Assembly: GCA_004009845.1 (NCBI GenBank)
Contig: RMBW01000002.1
Coordinates: 682,001 to 746,000, forward strand
Direction: 5' to 3'
DNA length: 64,000 nt
Source: Davidsoniella eucalypti
Lineage: Eukaryota > Ascomycota > Sordariomycetes > Microascales > Ceratocystidaceae
Shown: one piece after another, positions 50,851 to 61,999 of the stretch
Position numbering within the stretch: the first letter of the stretch is position 1
Layout: each line of letters opens with the position of its first letter
Program-made: the position numbers and the translations under genes
The notes under the pieces: model-generated
Seen by the model: only the letters and a program-made list of their open reading frames with translations
Told to the model about the DNA's origin: nothing
The model's database searches: none

Positions 50851-50932
50851 GCCTTCAAGCGGATTTGAACCGCTGACCTCGACATTGCCGTTTAGTACTA
50901 GTGTCGCGCTCTGCCAACTGAGCTATGAAGGC
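50851..50932 (-). tRNA. tRNA-Thr (anticodon AGT) with a 10-nt intron
   Basis: The minus strand folds as a complete cloverleaf. The acceptor GCCTTCA pairs perfectly with TGAAGGC; the D arm is GCTC/GAGC, the anticodon stem CGACA/TGTCG, and the T arm AGCGG-TTCAAAT-CCGCT, which includes the B box. The anticodon loop is C, T, A, G, T, A then A, interrupted between positions 37 and 38 by the 10-nt intron CTAAACGGCA, the standard place for nuclear tRNA introns. Total length is 82 nt, 72 after splicing. CCA is not encoded, as expected in a eukaryote. It reads ACN threonine codons after A34-to-inosine editing. Confidence 0.96.
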
Positions 50933-52938
50933 TTATTCCTGAGAATTCAGGTGTTACGAGCCTTTATATATGACAGCGAGTCTGGGCGGTTTTTCCCCCT
51001 CCTTTTTGTGTCGAATATCTGTATATGAAGGTATATTTTTTATATTTAGGTAGAGATAGATGTCACGAGATGGATAGGGTTAAAACCTCTTTGAGTTTGG
51101 CTTGCCTGTTTTACTTGTCTTCTACTAAGCAACTGATAGTTTCTTATTAACATGTATATGTATGCTGATTACAGATAGGTTTGATTCCTAATTATTGCTG
51201 CGTGACGGACTATTTTTTTTTCGTTGCTTACTGAACATTGCAGATGATCGTCCCGTAGGCAATCCTTTCCAAAGGCACAGCCTGTGTGATATAAATAGTT
51301 GTACAGATATAGTTGTATCTGTATACATACTGGTCTGGACTGGCTTGAGATGGCGTTGGACAGAGATTTATAAGTAAAGACTTGGAAAGAATGAGAACGA
51401 CAAGAGAAGGTCAAGAAGCTGTTGGCAGGATTTGACAGGTGCCCCTTCTTTCCTTCTTTGTGCGTAGGGGAAAACTTTCTCCCAGGTCTTTTATATCTTT
51501 TTACTTGCGTAGCGCTGCAGAGTATGGGAAAACACAGCTTGAGAGTTCACGTGGGTCTTGAGAGTGTATTCTGATTCGCTATAGCACAGTGCAAACTAGT
51601 ATCCACGAGTAACCCTATACTTGCTGTCAAACGCAAAAGCTAGCCTTGCCCTTTTGACTTTACCTATTTGATTTGATTATATTTAACTTTGACTTTACCT
51701 ATGCCTTTGCCATTCTCTTTAACTTTGACTTTGACTTTGGCACGTGATTACCAAGATTTCGCCATCTTCTTCATCTGCTACTATTTACAGGATACAACTC
51801 CGATAGCTGTATAACGCAGTAAAACATACTCAATGATGATTGGCTGGACAAACATCCTAGCATGGATCTTGTCACCCGCTCCTGACCAATCCGAGCTAAG
51901 CTAGACCCACAAAACTTAGCAGTTCGGCGCTTCGTTGACGGCTCTGCTTGGCTGGAATATCTTGCAAGGGGGAAGGTGGGCCCTCCTCGTTGGACTCAGC
52001 ATTCTTCTGCTGTTAGTTTCTGGCAATTAGCTAGATTGGGTTGCTGGTAGGGAATAATGGGCGCTTATTGGCTAGTCAGTAAGATGACTTGTAGTAGCTG
52101 CAGTAACTAGCTGTAGCAGTTGTAGCTTTTGGGTTCTTTATCTGCCCAGCTCAAAATAGCAACATATGGAGGAAAATCGAGGAATATATGTTTTTTTTTC
52201 TTTTTCTTTTTGCACAGACAGTTAAACTGACAGCACATCAAAAAACTAGCTTACAACTATTTGTATATGTGTACTCTTTTGTAACTTCACAGTCACAGTC
52301 GAGGATCAAGGCTAGCTTTTTCAGCGGAACGAAAGCAACAAAAAGCTTCATGCAGGCCTGGAAACGAGCCTATGGCAGCAGCAGAACCGACCTTGGTTGG
52401 ACCATCACGAAGTCGTTTAGGTTTCAAAGCCGGGGAGAATAAAATGTGATTGATTTTGTTGACGCCAAAACAGAGCAAAACCAACGGGTCTCCCCATGTC
52501 AAGCAAAAGACTCGAGGATTTGGCGATATCTCTCTGGAGAGAATGAGACGCGGAAGAGGGGAGACTGGAGCATTAATTTCCCCATACCTATAGTAGTAGG
52601 GCGCCGAGCAGATAAAACAGCTCTGGTGGTATTTGGTTGTTATCTAGGCGGCGTTGTCGTTTGCTGGGTGTCTCGCCTTGTGATGTGATGTGTGTGATAT
52701 GGTGTGATGGTACGACTGGCACTAACCAGTGCTAGTGCTAGTGCTAGTGCTTAGTCTAGCATTGTGTATCAATCCCAAGATTTAGCATGGGCTGCAAGCC
52801 TCCTGCGACCGGCTGTCGAGGCCTTGTTTTGTAGTCCGTAGTGTGCTATTGAGAGATGTGGTTGGATTCTGTATATGTGTACATATGTAGCCGTGAAGGA
52901 GACTACAGATAGCTCATCTCGCCCTGCATGGACGATCT
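50933..52938. other. Gene-poor interval with short repeats
   Basis: Contains a 15-bp word TTTGACTTTACCTAT twice (51653-51667 and 51688-51702) followed by more TTTGAC repeats to about 51740, and the AGTGCT repeat at 52728-52751. No gene is supportable. Confidence 0.55.
52728..52751. repeat. AGTGCT hexamer repeat, four units
   Basis: Four perfect tandem hexamers. Confidence 0.95.
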
Positions 52939-53925
52939 TTGAACCTCTTATCTTGCTTAATCAAACAGGCGTCGAGAAACTGGAAGAACAGCAAGGCCTG
53001 GTTCTGGCTACGAAAGTATGCAGATATAACCATGAGTTCCAGTCTCTACTTTCACCGTCTCTATGTCATAGACGCCGTGCTATTTCATCGTCTTCATGCG
53101 GATCTCGAATCCCTGCCTGCCACTATAGCTGTACAATGTGCTGTGCCTATTATCACTGTAGAGCCAACAGCCTCTTCCCAGAGCCCAGCCTCGAACATGC
53201 ATGTCAAAGAATAACAGGAAATGCAGCATACTTAAGTAAATAAAAGGCGGACAAATAAACCAAAGACCCGAGCTTCTTGTTCGTCCGCAAATCCAATCCT
53301 CGTCATGCAGCTTTGAAGTTCAATTAAGCGCCCGGCGCTCGCCCAACGACTGGGATATCCCTGGTTCTCCATTTCCCGTTCCGGATGGCAAATGCAACCA
53401 ATATGTTGTTGGTGGCCATTGTGTCGTTCTGGGTGTCTCCTGGGCTTCTTCTTCGTCGAGGCTATACTGCTGTGCTGCCGATGGACTTTAAGAGCTATAG
53501 AGTTGTTCTTGGTCGTTCTAGGTCCCACTGCTGTTGCTACCGCATCTAGTGCCATCACTGCTTCTATCCTGCGCCTGAATACTTGGAAGCTGCCTTGATC
53601 GCTTGATCCATTTGGTTCATTCTTCTCTCGTTGTCTTCCTTCTCTTGCTCGCACCGCAATCGTGCAACGAGATATTCATTGCCCTTAGTAACCGTCTTGC
53701 TACAAGCGAGACCTTTGTTTTGTTGTTGAAGACTGAGTAGCCGAAGATACTCTCTCTGCCGGGTCTCGTCCTCCTCCTGACAATCCATGAGAGATATCCA
53801 GCCCTCTCAAAGTACGCTGTAATGCTGTAATGAATCACACATTCAGGGAACAGGCGCCACGAAGTCTTCGCTCTTCCTCGCCTTGCAGCACACAAAGCGC
53901 TAAGAAAGACGACGTGTGTATTCAT
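52939..53925. pseudogene. Gene-like broken reading frames, strand uncertain
   Basis: This block lacks A/T runs, and its frames have gene-like codons. On the minus strand a charged, coiled-coil-like frame (53564-53788, starting MDCQEEDETRQREYLRLL) stops and overlaps a second gene-like frame (53232-53654) in another phase, as after a frameshift or an unseen intron. On the plus strand a frame from about 53031 to 53214 (MSSSLYFHRLYVIDAVLFHR) and one from 53383 that reads MANATNMLLVAIVSFW also look coding. No family is recognised on either strand. A decayed gene, an orphan spliced gene or an upstream exon region of the WD40 gene are all possible. I do not attempt to join the frames. Confidence 0.3.
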
Positions 53926-54014
53926 AGCCCACTATTTTTCCTTTCCTTTTCTTTGAATTTCTGGCGCTTCTGCTTTGGGCGTGCCTTCTCAAAATCAGTT
54001 TCCGGGTTCTTTTG

Positions 54015-54053
54015 TTGATATTTATTCTTGATATTTATTCTTGATATTTATTC
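54015..54053. repeat. Three tandem copies of ttgatatttattc
   Basis: Perfect 13-bp units at 54015, 54028 and 54041 lie at the upstream edge of the long leader of the WD40 gene. Confidence 0.97.
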
Positions 54054-54883
54054 CTGCAACCAACACACCTCGCTCTCTTCGCAGTGGCCTTTTCATCTTT
54101 CCTTTTACCATTAACCGCGCTCGATTCTCTCGTTTGCTCGATTCCAGATACAGGCCTGTCCGCTACTAATACGACCGACAAACTTGAACTGGCTCGACCC
54201 TACCATTCTATACTACCACTACCACTACCACTACTACTACTCCTACTATACGGTTCGCCGGCCTATCGCTTACACCACTTCTCTTTCTTACCACACCTCC
54301 CTCGTCGGCTGTCTCGTCCGTTTTTCTCGACCACTGTCCCCATTCGCTCACTTGACCTGCTCTTGTTCCGTTTCTGTCCTTCTCTGCACCCTTTTCTATT
54401 TCTGCCTACACACTACTTTGTTTTTTGTCCTGTGCTGCCTCGCACAAAGCGAATCTAAATCTCACTATCGCATATTCCCAAAGGAAACGAGTCACGACTT
54501 CACTTTCCATAGGCTGCTCTATCCTTCATCTCCTGCTGGTCCCATTGCCGCGTCATACAAGAAAGACAACAGCAGTTCTGTTCCCGTGATACCCGTTACG
54601 CCGCGCTGGCTGGCTGTCCAAGGAGGATACCCGCATTGCTGGCGTACGCCGGTAATGATCTGAAGGCGACCATCGACTGCTGCGAGATATCTAGTGTCCA
54701 TATTCGCAGACACGCAACAACGAAAGACAGCGACCTGTGTGCGTAGTACAACGCCGAGTTCTTATATCACCACCACGAGAGGAGAATCAAGCTCCATTTT
54801 CTCCTCCGATCTAGACTGTCCTTTACCTGGCAATAGTCCAACGACAAAGTCTTGACAACCCTCCCCCAAAAAAGCCTGCCATC
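54054..54883 (+). promoter_or_regulatory. Probable long 5' leader of the WD40 gene
   Basis: About 800 bp of C/T-rich sequence in which I see only one ATG on the plus strand, near 54655, opening a frame of two codons (Met-Ile-stop). Chance would give around a dozen ATGs, so the stretch looks like a transcribed leader under selection against upstream starts. An intron inside it cannot be excluded. Confidence 0.5.
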
Positions 54884-57800
54884 ATGTCAAAGCCCTTACG
54901 ACAAAGGGTTCCGTCCCGCAATTCCCAAAAGTCACGCGGCCGCACAGACGACCTGCGAGACTTCGACAAGCCCGCATCGCCGCCGACCATCATGAGAGAT
55001 TTTGCACCATGCGCTGCCACTTCGTCCATGTTTCTCTATGCTCAAGGCTCGGCTGTCATATGTTGTCGTCACCAGTCTCTGGCCATCGAGCGCCGATTCG
55101 AGGGACACAACGAAGAAATCCAGCTTCTGGTCGTCAACAATGTTAGCCACAGCGACCCTGGACGCTTAGTATTCAGTTACGACTCGGGCCAGACTGCTAA
55201 AGTATGGGATCTGGAAACCGGCGAAGAAACTACCCGCTTTTCTTGCTACGAACACTTGACAACTGCAACTTGGATGAGGAATGGAAATGTTGCTTTTGGT
55301 AAGCTCTAATGCTCTTCTAGATGCTTGATAGCCGGTCTTCTAACACATAATATAGGTAATACACAGGGCTATATTATCCAGTTTGAGCCTGGCTCGCAAG
55401 AACACAAATCCACCATGACGCTCTCTCAGATACCAATTACAGCATTAGCTGTTGCTAACGACAACACAACCTTTGCAATCGGGTATGTCTTCTCTTGTTT
55501 TCCAGCTTGTTTCTTTTCGATATTCGTCCGATTGTGACTAACACCCAGTAAAGCTATCAAAATGGCACCCTTTTGGTTGCCAGCATCGGTGATGATCTGG
55601 TGCTTCATACTCTCCACACCCTCCATCCCATCCGCATGAACAGCTCGCCGTCTCAGCCAGTCACGCTACAATGGCACTCGTCATCAGCGCAACAAAAGAC
55701 CATGATGCTGGCTGCTCAAAGCCGGAACGGCGATTTGCGAGTATGGAGTGTGCCTAAGGCCTCCAATGCCCGGCCAACTACTGCTCGTGTCTTGTCGAAG
55801 AGCGAGCGTCTAATCGACGGCCCTAACTGGATGGCGTGGTCCAAGAACGGCCGTATCATCCAGTACTCTGAAAGGTAAGCTTGCGTCTGTTTTTTTTTTA
55901 AAGAAATCTCTTTCCTTAGAGTTCTTACCATGTACCACCAACTCTGGCTGACATCCCTATTATAGTGAAACGTTGTCTTGGGATGTAAGAACGAAACATG
56001 TCACCAAAGATCCAATCCCTACCATTGGCCAAGTCCGCGGTATTGCCATCTACGGTGCTGGAGCCTGTCTTTACACTCTTGGCGCCAACAACACTGTCCA
56101 ACAGTTCGATTTGAATGCCCCCTCTGTATTGGTAGCCAACGTGCAACATCCTGCCGCCCATGTAATGCCCCCATCACCGCCAGTATCGATCGAAGAAGTA
56201 GAAAATGCATTGGCATCTACTTCCGAGTCCGATATTCCATTCAATCCTAGCGATGTCACTGAGAGCGACGAAGACCCTGACGGTTATGCAAGTCGAGATG
56301 CGTCTATTGAACGTGTGTACTGCGACTATGAATCAACCGGAACTGGCTTTGGATCAAGTTACGGACAGCCGCCTACTGACATCGAGTCCAAGACGGCTAG
56401 TCTCCAGAGAGCCTCCAATCGATCGAGAGGCGTCATGTCCGAACATACATATATTTCCACGGGATCTCGCTCTCAACTTCGCAGTGGCCACGACTCACGA
56501 ACCACGCCGCAGCAAGGCACGTATGTTTCCAACTCAAGAGCCTATGACTTTCAGTCTCAAAGCTCCCTCCATACCGGCACTACCAGATCTCGTCCACGAG
56601 GCACCGGCACTCCTTATAGTTCTCGGAGCCGAAACGAGACGGATTCAACGAGCAAAGCCCTTGACATCTTCAAATATACTCGTTCTCGCCTTGCAGATGT
56701 TCCGTACAGGCATCCCCCGGCAAACGACGGCACACCGCTTACCAACGATGACCTTCGACAACAGATGCTGAGCCTGATCTTTGGCTGGAACGGCGAGGTC
56801 GACGAGCTGATCATGGACGAAATGCAGCGCCACCCTCGAGGCTCGTCTGCCAGGATCATGCTGTCAAAGTGGCTTGGCGAGGAAATCGACGAGAATGACA
56901 TCATGGATAGCACCGATTTAATGTCTTCTTCAGACTGGATGCTGCTTGCCCTTGGCGGAATCGGCCGACAGGCATCACAGCGCAAGCTAGGCCGGGCATA
57001 CATCACCAAGCTTCTCGAGCAAAACGAGCTTCACGCTGCCATAACCATCATGTTGGGTATGGGCGACTATATCGATGCCATCGAGGTGTACCACTCCCAC
57101 AAGCACTATATGGAGGCATTGCTTCTAGCCTGTCTTTACCAGCCGGCCGTTTGGGAGCGCCAAAGCGCCATTGCGAAGAAATGGGGAGAATGGGCTGTCC
57201 AGCATGGCCAACAACAACTTGCTATCCGCTGCTTCGCATGCACTGGCCGAGAATCTACCGAGACATGGGCATCTCCATCTGCGGTCAAGTTGAGCTTCCA
57301 GCCACTTGCGCCGGATATGTTCAGTCCGCCGCTCTCCCCGCCAGACCTCAAGGGCCCTCATCGTAACATTACCAAGACGTCTGCCTTGAAGCTGATCACC
57401 TCGTTTAGCGATCCGAGAGAGAAGAAGAAGTTCTTCTCCGAGGATGGTGATAACAGCAAGACTCCGGTCCCAAACGACATCAATGTTGGTCCCATGGGCT
57501 ATGATCTCGACCAAAACCCCACGACTGCCATTCTGCGTCCTTCTAAACGCAGTGCCTTCAACACGCCAACATCGTCTCGGTCTGTCACATCCAACAATAC
57601 CGCCTACTCACGCAAGCGTCTGCCCTCTATCGGCGAGCTGCCCGCGGAAGCCCGAAGACTCGAGCCTATCAACCGTCAGAACACCCGTACTCAAGCACCT
57701 CCGGACACTGACTACCAAAACGCATTGGCTAGCAGCGCAGCTTCTCTTCCTCGTGCTGCTACGGCTAGCCCAATGATGATGCGTGACAACTACCGGCGAC

Positions 57801-60145
57801 TAACTCACGAGCAATCGCTCCCATCGCCTAGCATCAGCGTGAATCAAAAGATGGAGAGTCTACACAGACGCAACTTGTCTCGCAACGAATCCCGTGAGCG
57901 TATGAACAGGCCTAACCTCAACATCGATACGTCCAAGGTGATCGAGGTCAGCGACGAACAGCCTGCGGTACAATCTGCGCGTTATCATTGGCCTCGCCGC
58001 CGCGGTCCTGGTTCGGTTAGCTCGGTGACTTCTGGATCGACGTCCCGTAGCACACGCCACATGATGCGGCCTAGTATCGACGATCCCATCAATAGTCTAT
58101 ACGCTGCCAATGACTACAACAACAGTCGTCGAGTGGCACAGAGACAGTCGAGCCGCGATCGAGCTCGGGGAACTAGCCGTGATCGCAAGGGAGACCAGGA
58201 TGCTTCCTTGGACCGTGGTCGTTCGGCCATCAGGATCTACCCGGCTAAGCGCTCGCCGACCTCTCCAGTGCCCATGTCTCCCGAAGACCTCGTTAGTCTG
58301 AAGGCTAAGGCTGCTGCCTCCCTCGATGCTACTGCCGCCGCTGGAGATGCCGCAGCTATTGCAGCCAGTCGCAAGGTCAATAACTCTTCGCGTACCTCGA
58401 GCCGTAACGGCCGTAGTCGTAGTCGGACCCGGGCAATGTCTGAGCGTGGCCTGCCCCTTACTATCAATACTGTACAGATCATTGCCCAGGCTAGCTCGAT
58501 GCGCCGTGAACTCAAGTCACCGACATCTCCAGCCCCGATGATATCGATGATCAACACATCGGAAGACGAGCAAGATTATCAGCTAGCGTTGGCTGATCAG
58601 GCTAGCTTCCGTCAGGCACGTAGTGCAAGCCGTGGCGCAAACCGCAAGACTCCCGATCCGCAGAAGCAGTTAGAAGTTGAGCAACAACGCATGGGGAGCA
58701 CGGATATCAACCGGCGTGTTGCTTCGTCGTCGCGACCCGATTCGCATGAGCGGGCAGGCGACCTACGGCGCATCAAGGAAGATAGACAGCGCAAGAAGGA
58801 CATCGCGGCACGAGAGCTCGAAGAGCGGCGCAAAGAGTTGGTGCAGAACACATTGGCAACTGCGTCTATCCCGCATCCCAATGATCTACCTCCAGCAGAG
58901 CCTATTTCTCGTCCAGCCACGGCTAACAGTGGACTGATGATGATGATGAACCCGCTGGAGATTTCACGCTCTGCTACGGCAGAGCCCCAGATCTCGAGTC
59001 GGGCCCGGCAGCAATATGGGATCGGACTGCCTGCGACTCCCAAGGCCATGCGTATCGTTCATGATTCGTTTGATGTTAAGAGCAAACAGCCGGCGATGCC
59101 ATTGGTGCCTCAGTTCCTACAGCCGACGTCGTTCTCGCGCGAAGACTCGTCATTGCCTTCTGCGCTCAACCTATCCAAGGATTTCGAGGTAGCCCCCGGA
59201 CCAGCAACAGCAGCCGCCGCGCCATCCTCGTCTCAGAACAGTGGCTTGACACTGCTACCCTCTACGGTATATCAGCCGCCTAGCAAGGCGATTTCCCGCT
59301 GCCAATCGGCGCCTATCCCGGACGAGCCACATGGGCGTTCTAACAGTCGGCAAAACACACGACGTGAGTCCCCCGCATTACTGCTCCGAATGTAGCGATT
59401 GGCTTCCCGCATTGAGAGTCCCTTTGAACCCTATGGAAACCCCCCCGTCGACTAACATTCCGAAGCCCGCCAGGATTCTTTCAGTGAACGCCAAGAACGA
59501 GAGCGTGAGTTCCGAGACCGCGCTAAATCACCAGCTACCCGCCTTCCGCAGCTTCAGCACTTGGCCGGACCTAACCGAGGCTTGGCTACCGACAACCAAA
59601 GACCCGGCCCAAGCTCCAATGGACCTCCTCCACCACCTCCTCCACCGCCTATGGGACTGCCAATGGCTCCCGGTAACAGCGCCCTAGCCTCCGGCATGAT
59701 CGAGATAGTGCCCAACAACGACGACGAAGGACAACATCAAGCCATCGAATTCCAAGCAGGACCACCAAAGGCAGTAGCCGAGGCACCAACTGTGGTGCCT
59801 CCTAGCGACTTTATGGTCCCCGTGATTCCACCGCCCGCCCCTCCAAACAAGGGCCATAACCGCGGACGGAGCGCAACAGACAATAGCATTGCAGGCCGCT
59901 TCTCCAAGGCCACGGAACGCCTTCGGTCGGCTAGTCGTACGCGGAAGGATAATCCCCGCGGTGGTCCGATGTCGCCCCAGGATGGTCAGGGACAGACGGC
60001 AGTGGTCGCGCCGTATGAAAGCGTGCCTATTCCAGCGCAGTTCCACCATCAACGGACGACACCACAGCCTCTCGTGGGCGGAGGAGGGCTTCCCATGGAC
60101 TTGGACAAGTTGCCAACGGGACTTAACCAGAATGATTTGATTTAG
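54884..60145 (+). CDS. Large WD40 and helical-repeat protein with disordered tails
   Basis: Five exons (54884-55298, 55356-55482, 55554-55874, 55966-59363, 59466-60145) encode 1646 residues. Introns of 57, 71, 91 and 102 nt have GTAAGC, GTATGT, GTAAGC and GTGAGT donors and CTAAC or CTGAC branch sites. Residues about 30-345 show WD40 blades (for example GQTAKVWDLETGEE, NGDLRVWS). Residues about 345-540 are disordered and Ser-rich. About 547-715 is a helical, TPR-like block (HKHYMEALLLACLYQPAVWE, then KKWGEWAVQHGQQQLAIRCF). The rest is Ser/Arg-rich and disordered, with a charged helix near 1220-1250 and a polyproline run in the last exon. The order resembles Gemin5 and coatomer-type scaffold proteins, so a role in a protein or RNA complex is inferred. 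I know no established function in fungi. Introns 2 and 4 need unusual AAG acceptors to keep the frame. Confidence 0.88.
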
Positions 60146-61075
60146 AGATAAGAAGGGGTTGTAGGTGACATTTGTCTTTTTGATGGGGGTTTTATTCCTT
60201 TGTACAGGAAGAACAGTACGGTTTTCGGTTTCTTTCTTTTTCTGTTGTTTTTTATATTTCCTTTAGGAACTCGGTGGTCAACGCAATCAGGACATGTCAA
60301 TCGGGTGATTGGCGGGAGTTTAAGGGAACCTTTTGTTTATCTGTGTATTTTTTGGTAGTTGCATGTTTTATTTTTACAATAATGATATCGATCTCGCAGG
60401 AGAATGAACGTATTTGCTTTATCTTGGTAATTTTTTTTTATAGAAAAAACAAACGTGTGCTGATGTATCAAGGGATCGAACCAAGGTCAGTCAGTCAGTC
60501 ACCATTGAAAAAAAAAAAATTTGTATATACATATTACAAAAAATAGAGTTGACCCGTCCATCCTAATCTAGGCCACCAAGCCCCCCGCGATCGTATTCCA
60601 GCCCGCCACGCCACGGTGAGAATTTCTCTGCGAAGTGAATCCTTCCTGAAGTGTGATTCCCAAATGCTTAGAGCCGAACAGCAGTTCACTGGTTTCCCAA
60701 GCGAGTGTTGCAGCTACCGCAGCGTTCGGGCTGGGCGTCAAACGGGAGGGAGCTTACGGATTTGGTGAGCACCAGATTAGGCAAGTTGTGATAAGCCTTC
60801 ATCCAATATGACCATTACAGCCGGAAGATTGTGTTGCTAAATGACATTATAACACGTAGCTGGTGATAAAATGCAGCTGGTTATGTGGAGCTGCAAACCC
60901 TAGACAACCCCAGCTCTAGCCCAGCTTAGCTCAAGCAAAGCTCAGTTCCACACCAACAAAACAATGCACAACGCAACCTTCACATGTCAACCACTATGAC
61001 ATTCGAACCACTAACTAAGCCATAGAGCTCACAGATCGATCCTCTCTTCATATTCTTCAGCTCTGCCTCGTCACG
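60146..61075. other. Spacer: 3' end of WD40 gene and promoter of GPI15
   Basis: T-rich sequence after the stop (60150-60270) fits the 3' untranslated region. A CAGT repeat lies at about 60484-60500. From about 60900 the plus strand becomes C/A-rich and contains two tiny upstream frames. No gene is seen. Confidence 0.6.
60964..61025 (+). promoter_or_regulatory. Two overlapping upstream ORFs before GPI15
   Basis: A first frame of 11 codons (MHNATFTCQPL) runs from 60964 to a TGA at 60997-60999. The next ATG (60996) overlaps that stop as ATGA and opens a frame of 9 codons (MTFEPLTKP) ending at 61025. The main ATG is 51 bp further on. They matter only if transcription starts upstream of 60964. 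Confidence 0.4.
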
Positions 61076-61999
61076 ATGTTTACGACCACGCCGTACCTGA
61101 CCTTCCGCAGTCCATCGCACACCACGGTCGAATACACCGTGTCCAACCGGCCGCCGCCCTCTCTAGCCGTGCGAATCCGCGCCGTCGCCTTAGCCCTCGC
61201 GCGTAGCATCGTAGTTATCGGCGTAGCGGCGATTCTCTGGGCGAAATGGAACCAGCCGGCATGCACCACGGGCCTGTTCCCATCGACTGCGTTTGGAGGG
61301 ACAGCGGTTGCTTCGGTCACCTCGATAGCCCCAGCGGCCTTAGCGACATCCTCCGCTGGCGGGGCACTCGCAACAGATGTTTCAGTGTGGAATGCCTCCG
61401 TCGTCACGTTGACGGAGGATATATCGGGTGCTGTAGAGTCAGCTGGCGCCGGCTTAGCTTCGGTATCAGAAGCAGCACCTGAGTCGGTACCGACCATGTC
61501 GCCGCCGCCTCTGCCGCACTGCGGTGATGCGCCCATCTTCGGCATCCACGCGTCATGGCTCGCCAGCCTGTTTCTAGCCCTTCCCTTCGGTGCTGACATG
61601 CGCGAAGCCGTCTCGCGGGCACCGCTAGCCGCTGTGGTGATACAATGCGCAACTGCGCTCTACTTTGCCCTACTACGTGTACATGCTACCGAGTCGCTGC
61701 TCGTTCTACGCGGCCTCGGTATCCAGACAAGCAGTGCTGCTGCTGGGTCTCTATTGGGTGCGCCGGCATCGACGCGCTTCATCCCCACGGAGAAGATTCA
61801 GGACGTGCTTGTTAACGAGGCGTTTAGGGGCTTTGAGGTGCGCCATTATCTACTGATTGTCGTGGAGGGCGAGGAGGACGTGGTGGTAGTATTTCCAAAG
61901 CTACTCCCCGGAAAAGACGTGGTTACGACGGTGTGGAGGGGAGTCAAGGAGTGTCTATATGAAGGGCCAGCCGACGGTTGGAAGACACGGCATACATGA
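61076..61999 (+). CDS. GPI15: GPI-GlcNAc transferase subunit PIG-H/Gpi15
   Basis: Single exon, 307 residues. The C-terminal PIG-H domain (about 205-296) is clear: ESLLVLRGLGIQT, then RFIPTEKIQDVLVNEAFRGF and YLLIVVEGEEDVVVVFPKLL. This protein belongs to the ER-membrane complex that transfers GlcNAc from UDP-GlcNAc to phosphatidylinositol, the first step of GPI-anchor synthesis, on the cytosolic face. Two hydrophobic segments are visible (about 36-56 and 182-202; a further hydrophobic stretch at 158-171), fitting the hairpin topology of the family. Between them lies an unusually long Ala/Ser/Thr/Val-rich stretch (about 61-155), so the protein is longer than animal PIG-H (about 190 residues). 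The ATG is the first in frame. Its 3' end converges with the Pus3-like gene. Confidence 0.9.
   Translation: MFTTTPYLTFRSPSHTTVEYTVSNRPPPSLAVRIRAVALALARSIVVIGVAAILWAKWNQPACTTGLFPSTAFGGTAVASVTSIAPAALATSSAGGALATDVSVWNASVVTLTEDISGAVESAGAGLASVSEAAPESVPTMSPPPLPHCGDAPIFGIHASWLASLFLALPFGADMREAVSRAPLAAVVIQCATALYFALLRVHATESLLVLRGLGIQTSSAAAGSLLGAPASTRFIPTEKIQDVLVNEAFRGFEVRHYLLIVVEGEEDVVVVFPKLLPGKDVVTTVWRGVKECLYEGPADGWKTRHT

Noticed and set aside
50756..51028. 90-codon frame containing a SSGFEPLTSTLP-like stretch
   Set aside because: This is the reverse complement of the tRNA-Thr gene read as protein, a common false gene.
54084..54663. Two frames of 124 and 159 codons before the WD40 gene
   Set aside because: Neither starts with ATG. 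They are translations of the C/T-rich leader in two overlapping phases.
60440..60515. B-box-like GGTTCGATCC on the minus strand suggesting a second tRNA
   Set aside because: The T stem does not pair and no acceptor or anticodon stem can be formed; the flanking CAGT repeats explain part of the pattern.
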